From contig CM029632.1 of assembly GCA_017311315.1 (NCBI GenBank), forward strand, positions 12,981,014 to 13,045,013: 64,000 nt of DNA, given 5' to 3'. The position numbers and the translations under genes are program-made. The notes below the pieces were generated by a model, which did not search any database, was not told the DNA's origin, and saw nothing but the letters and a program-made list of their open reading frames with translations. The DNA comes from Dendrocalamus latiflorus. Lineage: Eukaryota; Streptophyta; Magnoliopsida; Poales; Poaceae. This document shows positions 11,148 to 22,095 of the stretch, in pieces (the first letter of the stretch is position 1; every line of letters starts with the position of its first letter).

Positions 11148-13223
11148 TCCCCCCCCCCCGCAGTCACAACGGGAGCGTCGCAGACAGTGAGACTGGAGAA
11201 GAAGCCGAAGAGCTAACATCCCCCCGCAGTCATAACCGTCGAGGCGGCGCGTATGCCGTGACTGGAGCAGGAACCGACGAGTAGCTCAAGCAAGGCGGTA
11301 GCCCTTTGTGCCGATGTTGAGGTAGCCGGGCGCGAGGGTGGAGTAGTCGTGGTTGAGGATGCCGTGCTGGAGATGGCCGTGGTTGACGTAGTCGTGGTCG
11401 GGTTACCGATGTCGAGGCGGTCGCTCATGAAGCCGTGGGCGCAAAAGAGGCGCCATGGTGATGACAGAGACGCGTCGAGGCAGTCGTCGTGGAAGGGGGG
11501 CGATGCCGAGGTCGACACAGTTAGGGCCGTCGAGGATGTAGACGAAAAACGGCGATGCAATCGAGGCAAACGGGACGGGAACAGGAGGGTCGATGCCGAA
11601 GTCGATGCAGTCAAGCCGCTAGAGCCGAGGCGTGTGCCAGGTTTGCCAGACCCGGCAACGCGTCGGGGACAAAAGCACACACCGGTGTTGCCAGTACCGG
11701 ACGTACAAGGGAGAGGGCCCCAACCAGGCGTGGTTGTGCTGGACGAAGAAGGAGCAGTGCGGGAGCGGACGCTCCTACCCGAAGGCGAGCAATCCGGGCG
11801 GACGCTCTTGCGCGAAGGCGAGTAGTCCTGACGCAGGTACGGCAGCGGCGGTAGCGCTCGATGTCGGCGATGAGGTCCCGATCAGCATGACAAAGACCAG
11901 GTGCAGACAGATGGCGCACAAGAGGTTGCGCAGCACAGTTGTCGATGCACAGGGGACGACGATGTAGATGCAACGGCGAGGGGACACACGTGCGGCGGTG
12001 CTGTGGCCCGAGGAGGCGACACAGCAGCAGCCCTGTTGCTCGGAGAAGATGCGTGTAGTTCTCGACGACGGCTGATCAGACCGAGTACGCGCGAGGCGGG
12101 ACGACGATGGAAGAAGTCGGTGGAGGCGTCCCGATCTGTGGTGGCGATGACGAACCGGCGATGAAGACGTGCGGACGGGATGACCGAGACGCAACGCGCG
12201 AAGGCGCCTCAACATCGCGTGCCCGGCCTGGCCGCACAGTCGAAGAGGTAGGGGCCGGTGTAGTCGACGCCGATGTCGGTGTAGATACGTGCGAGGTCGA
12301 CGGGCGGTGGGCGACTCAACCCAAAAAGAAAAGATACAACAGCAGCAGTGGGATCCTCCATGTGCAACTCACCGGGTACACCTAGCCTGATCCTCTTTTT
12401 TTTTCTTTTTTGTTTTGTATTTTTTTGGTTAGCTTCTAAGGGAAGCTACCTCTCTGCCAGATCCAATCGGTGCCGTGCCGAAGAAAGGTTGGGGCGACCG
12501 GCGACCAGATCGAGCGGCAGGGTGGGGGCGGCCGGCGACCACAAGAGTCGGAGGCGGCCGGCAGTCGGATCGGGCGGCGGCCGATGGTCGCGGAGCCGGC
12601 GGGCAGCAACAGCGGGCTACGGCTGTGGCCAGTGACCGGCAGCGGCAGGAGGCGGCGCCGAGCGGAGCAGCACCAGTGGCAGGAGGCGGTGGGAGAGGCA
12701 GGCGACGGCTGTGGCCGACGGCCGGCGGCGGCAGGAGGCGGCGGCGGGGGGGGGGGGGGGGGAGGCTGCGGCCGGCGGGCAGCACCAGGAGCGGCGGCCG
12801 GCGGGCAGCACTAGCGGGTGGCGGCCGGCAGCGGCTGCACCAGCAGGTGGCGGCCGGCAGCGGCACAGTCGGGGGCGGCGGCGACCCGGCCTGGGAAGGG
12901 AGACAGCGATGGCCTGAGGAGGACGCGACGGTGCACGACGGATCTGGTGGTGCAGAGGTGGCGTGAGGGCGGCGTCCGGCTGGGGACCCGGGATGGTGGA
13001 GACGGCCAGATCCGCCCACCGACGGACTGCGACGAGGACGATCGCGAGCGATGAAGGCCCGATCTGCTGCTTGACGACGACGACGACAATGGCGGCCAGA
13101 TCAATAGGATCCGCCGCCTAAACAGTGGCGCTGCCCCCGGCGGAGATAGATCTCCCCGGGGGCGCGCGGTGCGGAAGCGAGCGGCGGCTAGGGTTAGGAT
13201 CTAAACCTAGACGTCTGATACCA

Positions 13224-13372
13224 TGATGGAAGACAGAATTGGGTGGAATAGGATGTATTGCATTGAACCTCTCAGGCAGTATATATAGAGGTACAAGACT
13301 TGGGGGGCAAGATGGTACAAGGGATTGTAATCCCAATGGACTCTATCCTACCAAATATATTGTACTCTAACA
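13224..13372 (-). repeat. 5' LTR of the nested short-LTR element
   Basis: 149 bp; adjacent on its inner side to the TGGTATCAGA primer-binding site, which identifies it as the 5' LTR of a minus-strand element. Confidence 0.85.
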
Positions 13373-15440
13373 CTCTCTATCAGGTGTCACACTAAGTCAC
13401 GTATTCTGCTAATTCTCTCTTCATGTTAACCCACCAGAAGTTTCCTCTTAAATCTCTATACATTTTTGTGCTACCAGGGTGGATTATGTGATGAGATTAT
13501 GTATAAGGTATCATAAGCTTTGTGTAGGATGGTTTCTTTAATCTATGGATCATTTGGCATGCAAATCTGCGCCTGATTCCATAAGGCTCTGTGATTATCC
13601 AGATTAAATTTAGATGATTGACCCGATTTGATTCATTGAATTTCTTCCACGATGAAAATATTTGAGGTTTGTCTCACCATGATTTCATCTAGTAGGGTGG
13701 GCTGGAAGATCATGGCTGCAATGGTGGCTTCCAAAGTAGTGATTTTCACCTCTATCTCCATCTTAGCTAGTTCTTGTAGAAGGTTGAGGTGTGGTTTTCA
13801 AGAATGATGTGGTTGCAATGGATCTTTCAGCTTAAGGCATCAGCGATCATATTAGCTTTTTGGGATGGTAATTTATAGACATATTATAATTTTATAAGCT
13901 CTAGTTATCTTCTTTGCCTCATATTTAGCTCCTTCTGGGTGAAGATATATTTAAGACTTTCATTATCGCTAAACAGCGTGCATTTTGATCCATAGAGATA
14001 GCGTCTCTAAATTTGCAAGGCAAATACTACTGCTCCTAATTTAGATCATGAGTGGGATAATTTACTTCAGAGACCTTAATTGTCTGGATGCATAGGCTAT
14101 TACTCTCTCCTTTTGCATTAACACACATCCTAGCCCAAACTTCGAGGCATCACAGAATACCACATACTCAATGCCATCCTTAGGTAGGACTAGTATTGGT
14201 GTAGTGGTAAAATGTTTTAATTCTTGGAAACTTCGCTTACAAGCTTCTGTCCAATTATTTTCACATCTTTTCTTATTAGTTTGGTAAGTGGAGATGCAAT
14301 TTGAGAGAATCATTTTACAAATCTGCGGTAGTATCCCGCAAATCCTAGGAAGCTTATGATTCCCATTGTGTTAGTTGGACGTCCCCATGATGTAACAACT
14401 TCAATATTGGTGGGATCTAACTCTATCCCCCTTCTAGACACGATATTCCCTAGGAATACCACTTGATCTAGCCAGAATTCGCATTTATTGAACATTGCAT
14501 ATAGCTAGTTTTCTATAAGGATTTCCAATGCTACTGTGGGATATTGGAGATGTTCTTCTTTGCTTCTTGAGTAGATTAGAATGTCATTTATAAAGACAAT
14601 GATGAACTTATACATACTTCATGAAGAGCTTATTCATGAGGTTCATGAATATTGCCGATGCACTGGTAAACCCAAATGGGACTATGGTGTATTCATGGTG
14701 TCCATACCGGGAGACGAATGTGGTTTTCTAGATGTCTACTGGATTGACTTTTATTTGATGATACCCCAAGCGCAAGTCAATTTTCAAGAATACATAGGCT
14801 CCTTTAAGTTGGTCAAACAAGTCATCTATTCTGGTATTGTATACTTATTCTTTATGGTGACATTATTGAGTTCCTAGTGGTCTGTGCATAGCCTTAACCC
14901 TCATCCTTTTTCTCTACAAATAGAACTAGGGCTCTCCATGGTGATGTACTTTCCCTAATAAATCCCTTCTCTTCTAATCCATCTAACTGCTTCTTTAATT
15001 CCACTAATTCCTGTGTGTTCATCCTATAAGGTCGTTTGGAGATAGGCGCAACTCCTGGGATTAAATCAATGGCAAATTCTACTTCACGGTTTGGAGGCAT
15101 AACCGGTAGCTCTTCAGGAAATTTCTGTACTACTAGTATGTCTTTCACTCACTTCCCTTCGATGCTGGCCAAACTAGGATTGGACAGTATCGGTCTCGTT
15201 CTGATCTCCAAGTATTGCAGTCTAGAACCATCCGGTTTCCTGATGGATGAGCTCTTTAACTCACAGTCTATACCCCATTGGAAGAAAGCCAATCCATACC
15301 CAGAATTACTTTTAGGTCGGTCAAGTCTGTAACATAAAGGTCAACTGAGAATTTAGTGTTGTGGATTATGATGGCTTGTTCCTTTCTGATTGATGTCAAT
15401 TCTATTATTCCAGCTGGAGTGTTAACCCCCATGGATTTTC

Positions 15441-15766
15441 TACTGGATCATATGGGACATGGCATGGCGCAGGGCAGAGCGCGCACGGCCTGGGCACGAG
15501 CAGAGTAGAAGGAAGGCAGGAAAGGGAAAGAAAGAAAAAGAATAGGCCAGAGGAAAAGGATTGAGCTCAGCCCAAGAAACATGGAGAGGGAGGCAAATTT
15601 TGAGTTGATAGGTTGAGTTTAAAGTTTGTTTTAAATTTGAACTCTGAATTTTGGAATTGAGAGAAACACCGAACTTTGATTTAAATTTGAACTTTGAATT
15701 TTGGAATTCTGAACTCCAAATATTTTGAAAATTACTTTACAAAATGCAAAAAATTGGGATGTTACA
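15441..15766 (-). mobile_element. LTR fragment ending TGTTACA
   Basis: The stretch ends GGGATGTTACA, which on the minus strand is an LTR start TGTAACATCCC. It is AT-rich with repeated TTTGAACTTTGAATTTTGG words. It abuts the truncated protease end of the minus-strand chromovirus, but that element's LTR starts differently (TGAAACGACC), so this is probably another element's LTR end. No duplication was found at its border. Confidence 0.4.
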
Positions 15767-15906
15767 AAAAAGACTCGAACCTGTCAAATTGTTACCAATA
15801 AATTTCATGGCTGATTTACATTTCCGTCTGGCAGAAACATCCCATGTTGAGTTTTGGCAGGCCTGATTCCCCGCCAAAAAAAATCGAAAAGAATAGGGGA
15901 GAAGGG

Positions 15907-17347
15907 TGAAAAGTCCCAAAATTTCAAACAAAAAATTTCCAAAGTTTTTGCTGCATTTTTGAGTGTTTTCTGGAAACTTTCCCTTTTTGGAAAGCTTCCC
16001 CCGAATTCCGCTTTCCCTTTCGGGAAATGCCGCCTTCCCTTGCCCTTGGCGTCTTCCGCCTTTCCGCCTTCCCCGTTTTCCCAGCGCCCGCGCCTCCCTC
16101 CTCACGTCGGCGCTGCTTCCCCCTCCCCGCCTCTCCCTCCGCCCCAGCGCCCCGCTCCCCTCTTCCCCGCGTTGGCGCCCCGCTCGACCCCGCCTTCACC
16201 CCCCGCGTGCGCTCGCTCCCGCACCGCCTCTGCGCCCAGACCGCCTGCGCCGCCCCTGGTTTTAGCCGCGCCCGCGCACCCTGCCGTCCCGACCGCCTCG
16301 GTCTGAAGGAGTGGGTGCCCTGCGCCACGCGTCGCCCCGCTCCTGCCCTGGACCCGCTTGCCAGCCACCGCGCCCTCCTCCCTCCCGCGCGCGGACGCCT
16401 CCGCCATGCCGCCCCGACCACCTGCTCCCGTCACTCGCATTCACTCCTGTGCAGAGCCAGCACCGCCTTCCTTCCGCGCCAAGGCGTCGCCCATCCTCTC
16501 CTACCTGCTCCTGTTGACCCCGGAGGCCGCCCATTGCCTTCTCCCCTAAGTTTCCGCCTCCCTCCCGCTCGGCTATAAAAGCCGCCCTGGCCTCCTCGCT
16601 CCCCCTTTGATCCCCGAGCTCCCCTAACACCCTCTTTCCCCTCCTGCCACTCCCAAGAAGCTCCCTGAGCCGCCGATTGGAGCCCCGCCGCCCGTAGCGC
16701 CGTCGTGGTCCTCCCCTGCGCCGGCGACCCCGTGAAGTCGATCTCCCTCCTCCTTCCTCCATTTCTCAATTGCATTCGGTTGAAGCTTCCTCCCTACCCC
16801 CTGACCACCGTGGTAACCCTTGCAGGCCCGGCGATCGCCCGTGCAGCTCTGCCGTCGAAGCTCCCCGTCGGCCGCATCACCCTCTCCGTGGCCAGCGCGC
16901 TCCGAAACTCCTCAGCTCCCATCTCCGCCACCAATGTGAGCCCCTTGGCCCCCTTCCCGTGTAACTGCAGCCGTTTGGGCTATCTCGCCGCCGGCGACCT
17001 CCCTCGCCGCCAAATAGCCGAGACACTCCCTTTTCTCTCCCGCTCTCTCCTTTGATCTCCTCCCACTCCAAAGCCCCAAAATGGGTTCCCCGTGGTGAGC
17101 CCTCCCCGTTGGCACCCTCCTTTGCCGCCGGTGACCTTTCCTCATGCCCCATTGACCGCCGTCGCCTTCGCTCTGTTCCGAAGGCCCTGTAGCGGCCGGA
17201 GGAAGAAGACGACCCCGCCTAGCGACGTGGCCTCTCTCCCGTCGCCCGATCCTTCCATCGCCATGTAATGCCGGCCGCCCGATGGCATCAAGCCTCAGCC
17301 ATCCGATCCTCCTAAAGCCCGCCCCGCAGTCGTCGGATCAACCGCAC
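15907..17347 (+). repeat. truncated 5' LTR of the young chromovirus
   Basis: Matches the first 1452 bp of the 3' LTR (18394-19845) and stops at GGATCAACCGCAC, where integrase sequence begins. It includes the LTR promoter TATA region TATAAAA at 16574-16580. Confidence 0.88.
16574..16580 (+). promoter_or_regulatory. TATA box of the 5' LTR
   Basis: GGCTATAAAAGCCGCC within the U3/R part of the LTR is the only strong TATA motif in a GC-rich region, and it is conserved at 19072-19078 in the other LTR. Confidence 0.55.
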
Positions 17348-18308
17348 AATATGATGCTATTTGGGTCATTGTCGATAGATTGACTAAAGTAGCTCATTTC
17401 CTCCCGATCAAGCAAACTTATGGGAAAGATAAACTTGCTGAGTTATACTTGACAAGAATAGTGACACTACATGGAGTTCCGAAGAAAATTGTCTCAGATA
17501 GAGGAGCACAATTTACGTCCAAGTTCTGGGAGAAACTACATGAAGCAATGTGCACTGATTTGAATTTCAGTTCAGCATATCACCCACAAACGGATGGACA
17601 GACAGAAAGAACAAGTCAGATTTTGGAAGATATGTTGAGAGCTTGTGTTATTGTGTATGGTGCAGCCTGGAATACTTGCTTACCATTCGCTCAATTCTCA
17701 TACAACAATAGCTACCAAGCTAGTATCCAAATGGCCCCGTTTGAAGCACTTTATGGCAGAAAATGCAGAACCCCTCTGAATTGGACAGAAACAGGAGAGC
17801 GACAACTTACTGGTCCCCAAATTGCTCAAGATGCAGAAGCACATATCAGAATTATCAGAGATAGACTCAAGATTGCCCAAGACCGACAGAAGAGCTATGC
17901 AGACAACCGCAGGAAAGACTGAAACCTTGAAGTCGGAGACTTCGTATTTATCAAAGTCACCCCATTCAAGATAGTTAAGTGATTTCAAGTCAAGGCAAAT
18001 TAGCACCAAGATATGGGGGACCATTTGAAATAATTGGAAGAGTTGGGGAAGTCGCTTATCAAGTGCAGCTTCCACCCAACTCGTCAAGAATACATAATGT
18101 GTTCCATGTATCTCAGTTTCGAAAGTGTCTACGACAGCCAATAAATGAAGTGCTTTTGTCAGATATTGAATTACAAGATGACTGCACATATACCGAAGAA
18201 CCACTACAAATACTTAAAACATCAAAGAGGCAGCTCAGAACCAAGAATGTCAGGTTTTGCAGAGTGCAGTGGAAGAATCATACAGCGGATGAGTCCACTT
18301 GGGAATGA
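17348..18308 (+). pseudogene. integrase and chromodomain remnant of the young chromovirus
   Basis: The frame begins mid-domain at YDAIWVIVDRLTKVAHFLPI, the start of the integrase core. It keeps SDRGAQFTSKFW (second catalytic Asp) and YHPQTDGQTERTSQ (catalytic Glu region), then ALYGRKCRTPLNW. A TGA stop at 17920-17922 replaces an Arg codon, and a frameshift follows near 17970. The downstream frame 17979-18308 reads APRYGGPFEIIGRVGEVAYQ, HNVFHVSQFRKC and a chromodomain-like end VQWKNHTADESTWE. Without RT and with a stop in integrase it cannot make a working protein. Confidence 0.88.
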
Positions 18309-19071
18309 GAGTCAGGCTTGCAGCGAGATTTCCCCAACTTACTCCCTAGACCAAGTTAATCTCGGGGTCGAGATTCTTTTAAGGGGGGTAGGTTGAAAAG
18401 CCCCAAAATTTCAAACCAAAAATTTCCAAAGTTTTTGCTGCATTTTTGAGTGTTTTCTGGAAACTTTCCCTTTTTGGAAAGCTTCCCCCGAATTCCGCTT
18501 TCCCTTTCGGGAAATGCCGCCTTCCCTTGCCCTTGGCGTCTTCCGCCTTTCCGCCTTCCCCGTTTTCCCAGCGCCCGCGCCTCCCTCCTCGCGTCGGCGC
18601 TGCTTCCCCCTCCCCGCCTCTCCCTCCGCCCCAGCGCCCCGCTCCCCTCTTCCCCGCGTTGGCGCCCCGCTCGCCCCCGCCTTCACCCCGCGCGTGCGCT
18701 GTGCCTGCGCTCGCTCCCGCACCGCCTCTGCGCCCAGACCGCCTGCGTCGCCCCTGGTTTTGGCCGCGCCCGCGCACCCTGCCGTCCCGACCGCCTCGGT
18801 CTGAAGGAGTGGGCGCCCTGCGCCACGCGTCGCCCCGCTCCTGCCCTGGACCCGCTTGCCAGCCACCGCGCCCTCCTCCCTCCCGCGCGCGGACGCCTCC
18901 GCCATGCCGCCCCGACCACCTGCTCCCGTCACTCGCATTCACTCCTGTGCAGAGCCAGCACCGCCTTCCTTCCGCGCCAAGGCGTCGCCCATCCTCTCCT
19001 ACCTGCTCCTGTTGACCCCGGAGGCCGCCCATTGCCTTCTCCCCTAAGTTTCCGCCTCCCTCCCGCTCGGC

Positions 19072-19078
19072 TATAAAA
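19072..19078 (+). promoter_or_regulatory. TATA box of the 3' LTR
   Basis: Same TATAAAA context as in the 5' LTR; directs transcription rightwards, antisense to the MACPF gene. Confidence 0.5.
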
Positions 19079-20819
19079 GCCGCCCTGGCCTCCTCGCTCC
19101 CCCTTTGATCCCCGAGCTCCCCTAACACCCTCTTTCCCCTCCTGCCACTCCCAAGAAGCTCCCTGAGCCGCCGATTGGAGCCCCGCCGCCCGTAGCGCCG
19201 TCGTGGTCCTCCCCTGCGCCGGCGACCCCGTGAAGTCGATCTCCCTCATCCTTCCTCCATTTCTCAATTGCATTCGGTTGAAGCTTCCTCCCTACCCCCT
19301 GACCACCGTGGTAACCCTTGCAGGCCCGGCGATCGCCCATGCAGCTCTGCCGTCGAAGCTCCCCGTCGGCCGCATCACCCTCTCCGTGGCCAGCGCGCTC
19401 CGAAACTCCTCAGCTCCCATCTCCGCCACCAATGTGAGCCCCTTGGCCCCCTTCCCGTGTAACTGCAGCCGTTTGGGCTATCTCGCCGCCGGCGACCTCC
19501 CTCGCCGCCAAATAGCCGAGACACTCCCTTTTCTCTCCCGCTCTCTCCTTTGATCTCCTCCCACTCCAAAGCCCCAAAATGGGTTCCCCGTGGTGAGCCC
19601 TCCCCGTTGGCACCCTCCTTTGCCGCCGGTGACCTTTCCTCATGCCCCATCGACCGCCGTCGCCTTCGCTCTGTTCCGAAGGCCCTGTAGCGGCCGGAGG
19701 AAGAAGACGACCCCGCCTAGCGACGTGGCCTCTCTCCCGTCGCCCGATCCTTCCATCGCCATGTAATGCCGACCGCCCGATGGCATCAAGCCTCAGCCAT
19801 CCGATCCTCCTAAAGCCCGCCCCGCAGTCGTCGGATCAACCGCACCGTTTCGCCCGCCCCCTTTTTATCCCAGCCATCCGATTCTCCTTCCCCGCCTCGA
19901 TCTGAGCCGCCCGCGCTCGCCGCTCCGCTACCGTCCGCCTCGCCACGCGGCGGCCATCGGGACCGCACGGGCGCGCTCGCTCTGGGCCGCTTTCCCGGCC
20001 CACCTCTCTCCCGCGCGGACGCGCGCGCGTTGGGCCGCGCCAATCACCCGGCCGCGCGAGCCGTCGCTCGGGCCGAGCCGCACTGTAGCCGAAGGCCGGC
20101 CCATCACTGTTCACAGCATTTTCCAGAGGTTTTATCAATTTCTAAAATTCCAGAAAATCCAAATAAATCCTAGAAAATCACAGAAAATCCCAAAAATTCC
20201 CAAATTTCACCACCTTGCTCCAAATAATATTCCAGACCCATTGGTGACCTCCATTTCCACAGAATCATCCCAAATAAATTCCTAAAATTCCTCATTTGGA
20301 GATTTATGCATTTACTCCTTTTTAAATAGTTTATTTTCCCTCGCTTGATTAGTCTCAAGCTGGATTTAATTTGTTTTGTATGTTTGCGCTAGTGTCGGAG
20401 TCTCCGGAAGTTCAAGTGCAGTCACAGGAGCCAGGAGGTTCTTCGTTCGAGCTAGCGGAAATCATTCGGATTGACGGCAAGTCCCAAATCCTTTGATCAT
20501 ATTGCAACCCATGATGTTTATTTATGTTAATATGCTATTTGCATTATGCTAATTGTGAAATGTTAATTTGAAATAAAATAAAATGTTTAGAATGACTTGT
20601 TATGTAGTTAATCCTACCACCGTTAAATGCCCTGTTAAATTTGTTGCCATGCCTTTGCAACCCTAGAAATAATTATCTGTTAATCTAGATAAATTGTAGG
20701 GTATTATTATCATGCAAAGTCTTACACTAATAAGGCTGTGGCAGTGGGCCAATAGGATTTGCAAACCCGACTCTAGGGTAGGGTGGTATGGGACACCGTG
20801 CCCTAGAGCGGAGAGTGCC

Positions 20820-21025
20820 TGTGGGCACGAGGTAGGGTAAGGGGGTTTGTGGTGCGCCGCAAGACGGTTTTCGCCCACCTCTTACCCTAGGATTGAGGTT
20901 AGGGTAAGGGGGTTTGTGGTGCGCCGCAAAACGGTTTTCGCCCACCTCTTACCCTAGGTTTGAGGTTAGGGTAATGCGGGGTTGTGGTGCGCCGCAAGAC
21001 GGTTTTCACCCACCGCTTACCCTAG
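20820..21025. repeat. three tandem copies of about 65-75 bp within the LTR
   Basis: The unit contains GGTTTGTGGTGCGCCGCAAG and a following CGGTTTTCGCCCACC, and recurs at about 20840, 20905 and 20970 with small differences, each ended by CTTACCCTAGG. Confidence 0.75.
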
Positions 21026-22095
21026 GTTGGGTCGCGGGCCTGGTAAGGTTGCGGACCATGTGAAAATATAAGGACTGAAACCCTTACGCTGAGCAAATGT
21101 CATAGCAATCGCTCAACCACAGGAGTTGACTTGTCAACCCTGGTTTAGTACCTGCTCAACTTAAGTGAAACCCCGCTTTGGGAGTCGGACTAAGACAACG
21201 ATAGGTCTCCACAACTTGGGTCTGGCGTTCCGCGAGGGCCAGCGGATACCCGAGGATGTGCGGGTTTCCTCGCCTATCGGGTGGAGTGTATACCAAGGGT
21301 TGAGCAGCGAAACGACCTGGCTTTCTTAACTCTTTAGCGGGAGTTAAGGGATCGTGTGGGTAAAGCTGAGCAAACTCTGCAGAGTCAAATAAATGGTATT
21401 CGAATACGCCGTGCTCCCGGTTATTGGAGCTGTGTCACTTGGGTGATTCCAGCCGCGAAGCTTAAGTAGTTTTTACATGTTTTAACTTGATTAGTTGGTT
21501 AATGAACTCTTCATGAAAAACCCCTGAGATCTTAAGAAGTAGTTTTGAGTCCATTTTATAAAATGATTGCAAATAAAACTGCATCCACCAAATGTAATAA
21601 ACCAAGTATACTCCCTTCCTTTGATGTTCCGTGCATGTAGTAAGTTAGGGTCCTTTTGGGACTTGCTGAACCGGTTGTTTGGCTCACGGCTTGCTTAATC
21701 TATTCTTTAGAGGATCAAGACGAAGGTGGAAGTCTCCCCGTTGAGGAAGTCCCGGAGGATCTCTTCTTCGACGAGAATCCGTGGCTTTAGGTCTTCGCCG
21801 CGCTCAAGCGGATTCTGGAAGTCTTTTGTAATGTAATTATACTTTGGGCTTGCACGCTCCGCTGTCAAAACTGGATGTTAATCCTTATGTCAATTATATG
21901 CTGGACTTTTGTTGTAAGCATGCAATGGTATACTCTTGCGCGACATTTCATAACTGTTCATGTGTGAATAGTTACGGGGTGCCGTGTCCGTACGCGCCCC
22001 TGGAAACGGGGGCGTTACAAAGGGAGACAGAAAGCCTCATATTACAGTGGTTATATCCTAGCAGTAGAGTACTGTGCAATACTTTGAGCACCTTG

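Larger units (their letters stand above)
10998..13372 (-). mobile_element. short-LTR non-autonomous retrotransposon (2375 bp) nested in the chromovirus
   Basis: Two nearly identical LTRs of about 150 bp (10998-11147 and 13224-13372) start TGATGGAAGACAG and end TACTCTAACA. The exact duplication CTCTC flanks the element (10993-10997 and 13373-13377), and the chromovirus sequence resumes on both sides. On the minus strand the 13224-13372 copy is followed directly by TGGTATCAGA, the primer-binding site complementary to initiator Met-tRNA. A G-rich polypurine tract precedes the other LTR (C-run at 11148-11159 on the plus strand). The 2.08-kb interior is strongly GC-rich, contains a G17 run (12746-12762) and codes for no gag or pol. 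It is therefore a TRIM- or LARD-like element that needs enzymes from an autonomous partner. Confidence 0.85.
9897..15440 (-). mobile_element. decayed chromovirus (Ty3/gypsy) pol region, minus strand
   Basis: In minus-strand order it holds the end of a retropepsin region (VTDLTDLKVILGMDWL, about 15350-15290), the reverse transcriptase start (RPYRMNTQELVELKKQLDG, 14894-15148), RT palm (about 14500-14650) and thumb (14310-14495). RNase H (VVFCDASKFGLGCVLMQKE, 14062-14313), integrase pieces (10811-11010 and 10439-10654) and a chromodomain-type tail with YNVFHVSQLRKC (9967-10194) follow. Domain order PR-RT-RH-IN-CHR is that of a chromovirus. The catalytic FIDD motif of RT reads FIND near 14590, and many stops and frameshifts interrupt the frames. 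Gag and the 5' LTR are missing. A short-LTR element is inserted at 10998-13372. Confidence 0.8.
15907..22019 (+). mobile_element. young chromovirus (Tekay/Del-like) with large internal deletion
   Basis: The element is flanked by the exact duplication AAGGG (15902-15906 and 22020-22024). The 5' LTR (15907-17347) is cut off and fused directly to integrase sequence. The 3' LTR (18394-22019, 3626 bp) is complete, starting TGAAAAGCCCC and ending GGGGCGTTACA, and is preceded by the polypurine tract TTAAGGGGGGTAGG. By hand count the shared 1.44 kb of the LTRs differ at roughly 13 positions plus one 12-bp indel, so insertion is recent. Primer-binding site, gag, protease and RT are deleted, which makes it non-autonomous. 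It lies just behind the MACPF gene on the opposite strand. Confidence 0.9.
18394..22019 (+). repeat. complete 3' LTR of the young chromovirus (3626 bp)
   Basis: Starts TGAAAAG, ends GTTACA. The GC-rich first 1.7 kb gives long spurious frames. A repeated segment of about 70 bp with GGTGCGCCGCAAGACGG occurs three times at 20820-21025. The TATA box at 19072-19078 could start outward transcription towards the MACPF gene. Confidence 0.88.

Noticed and set aside
12429..13019. Long Pro/Ala/Arg-rich frames on both strands at 11.2-13.1 kb
   Set aside because: They overlap each other in several frames, have no domain and follow from GC-rich composition inside the short-LTR element.
16027..19128. Frames of 180-250 codons in the chromovirus LTRs
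   Set aside because: They occur identically in both LTR copies, in opposite and overlapping frames, and mirror GC-rich LTR sequence; no domain or splice context.
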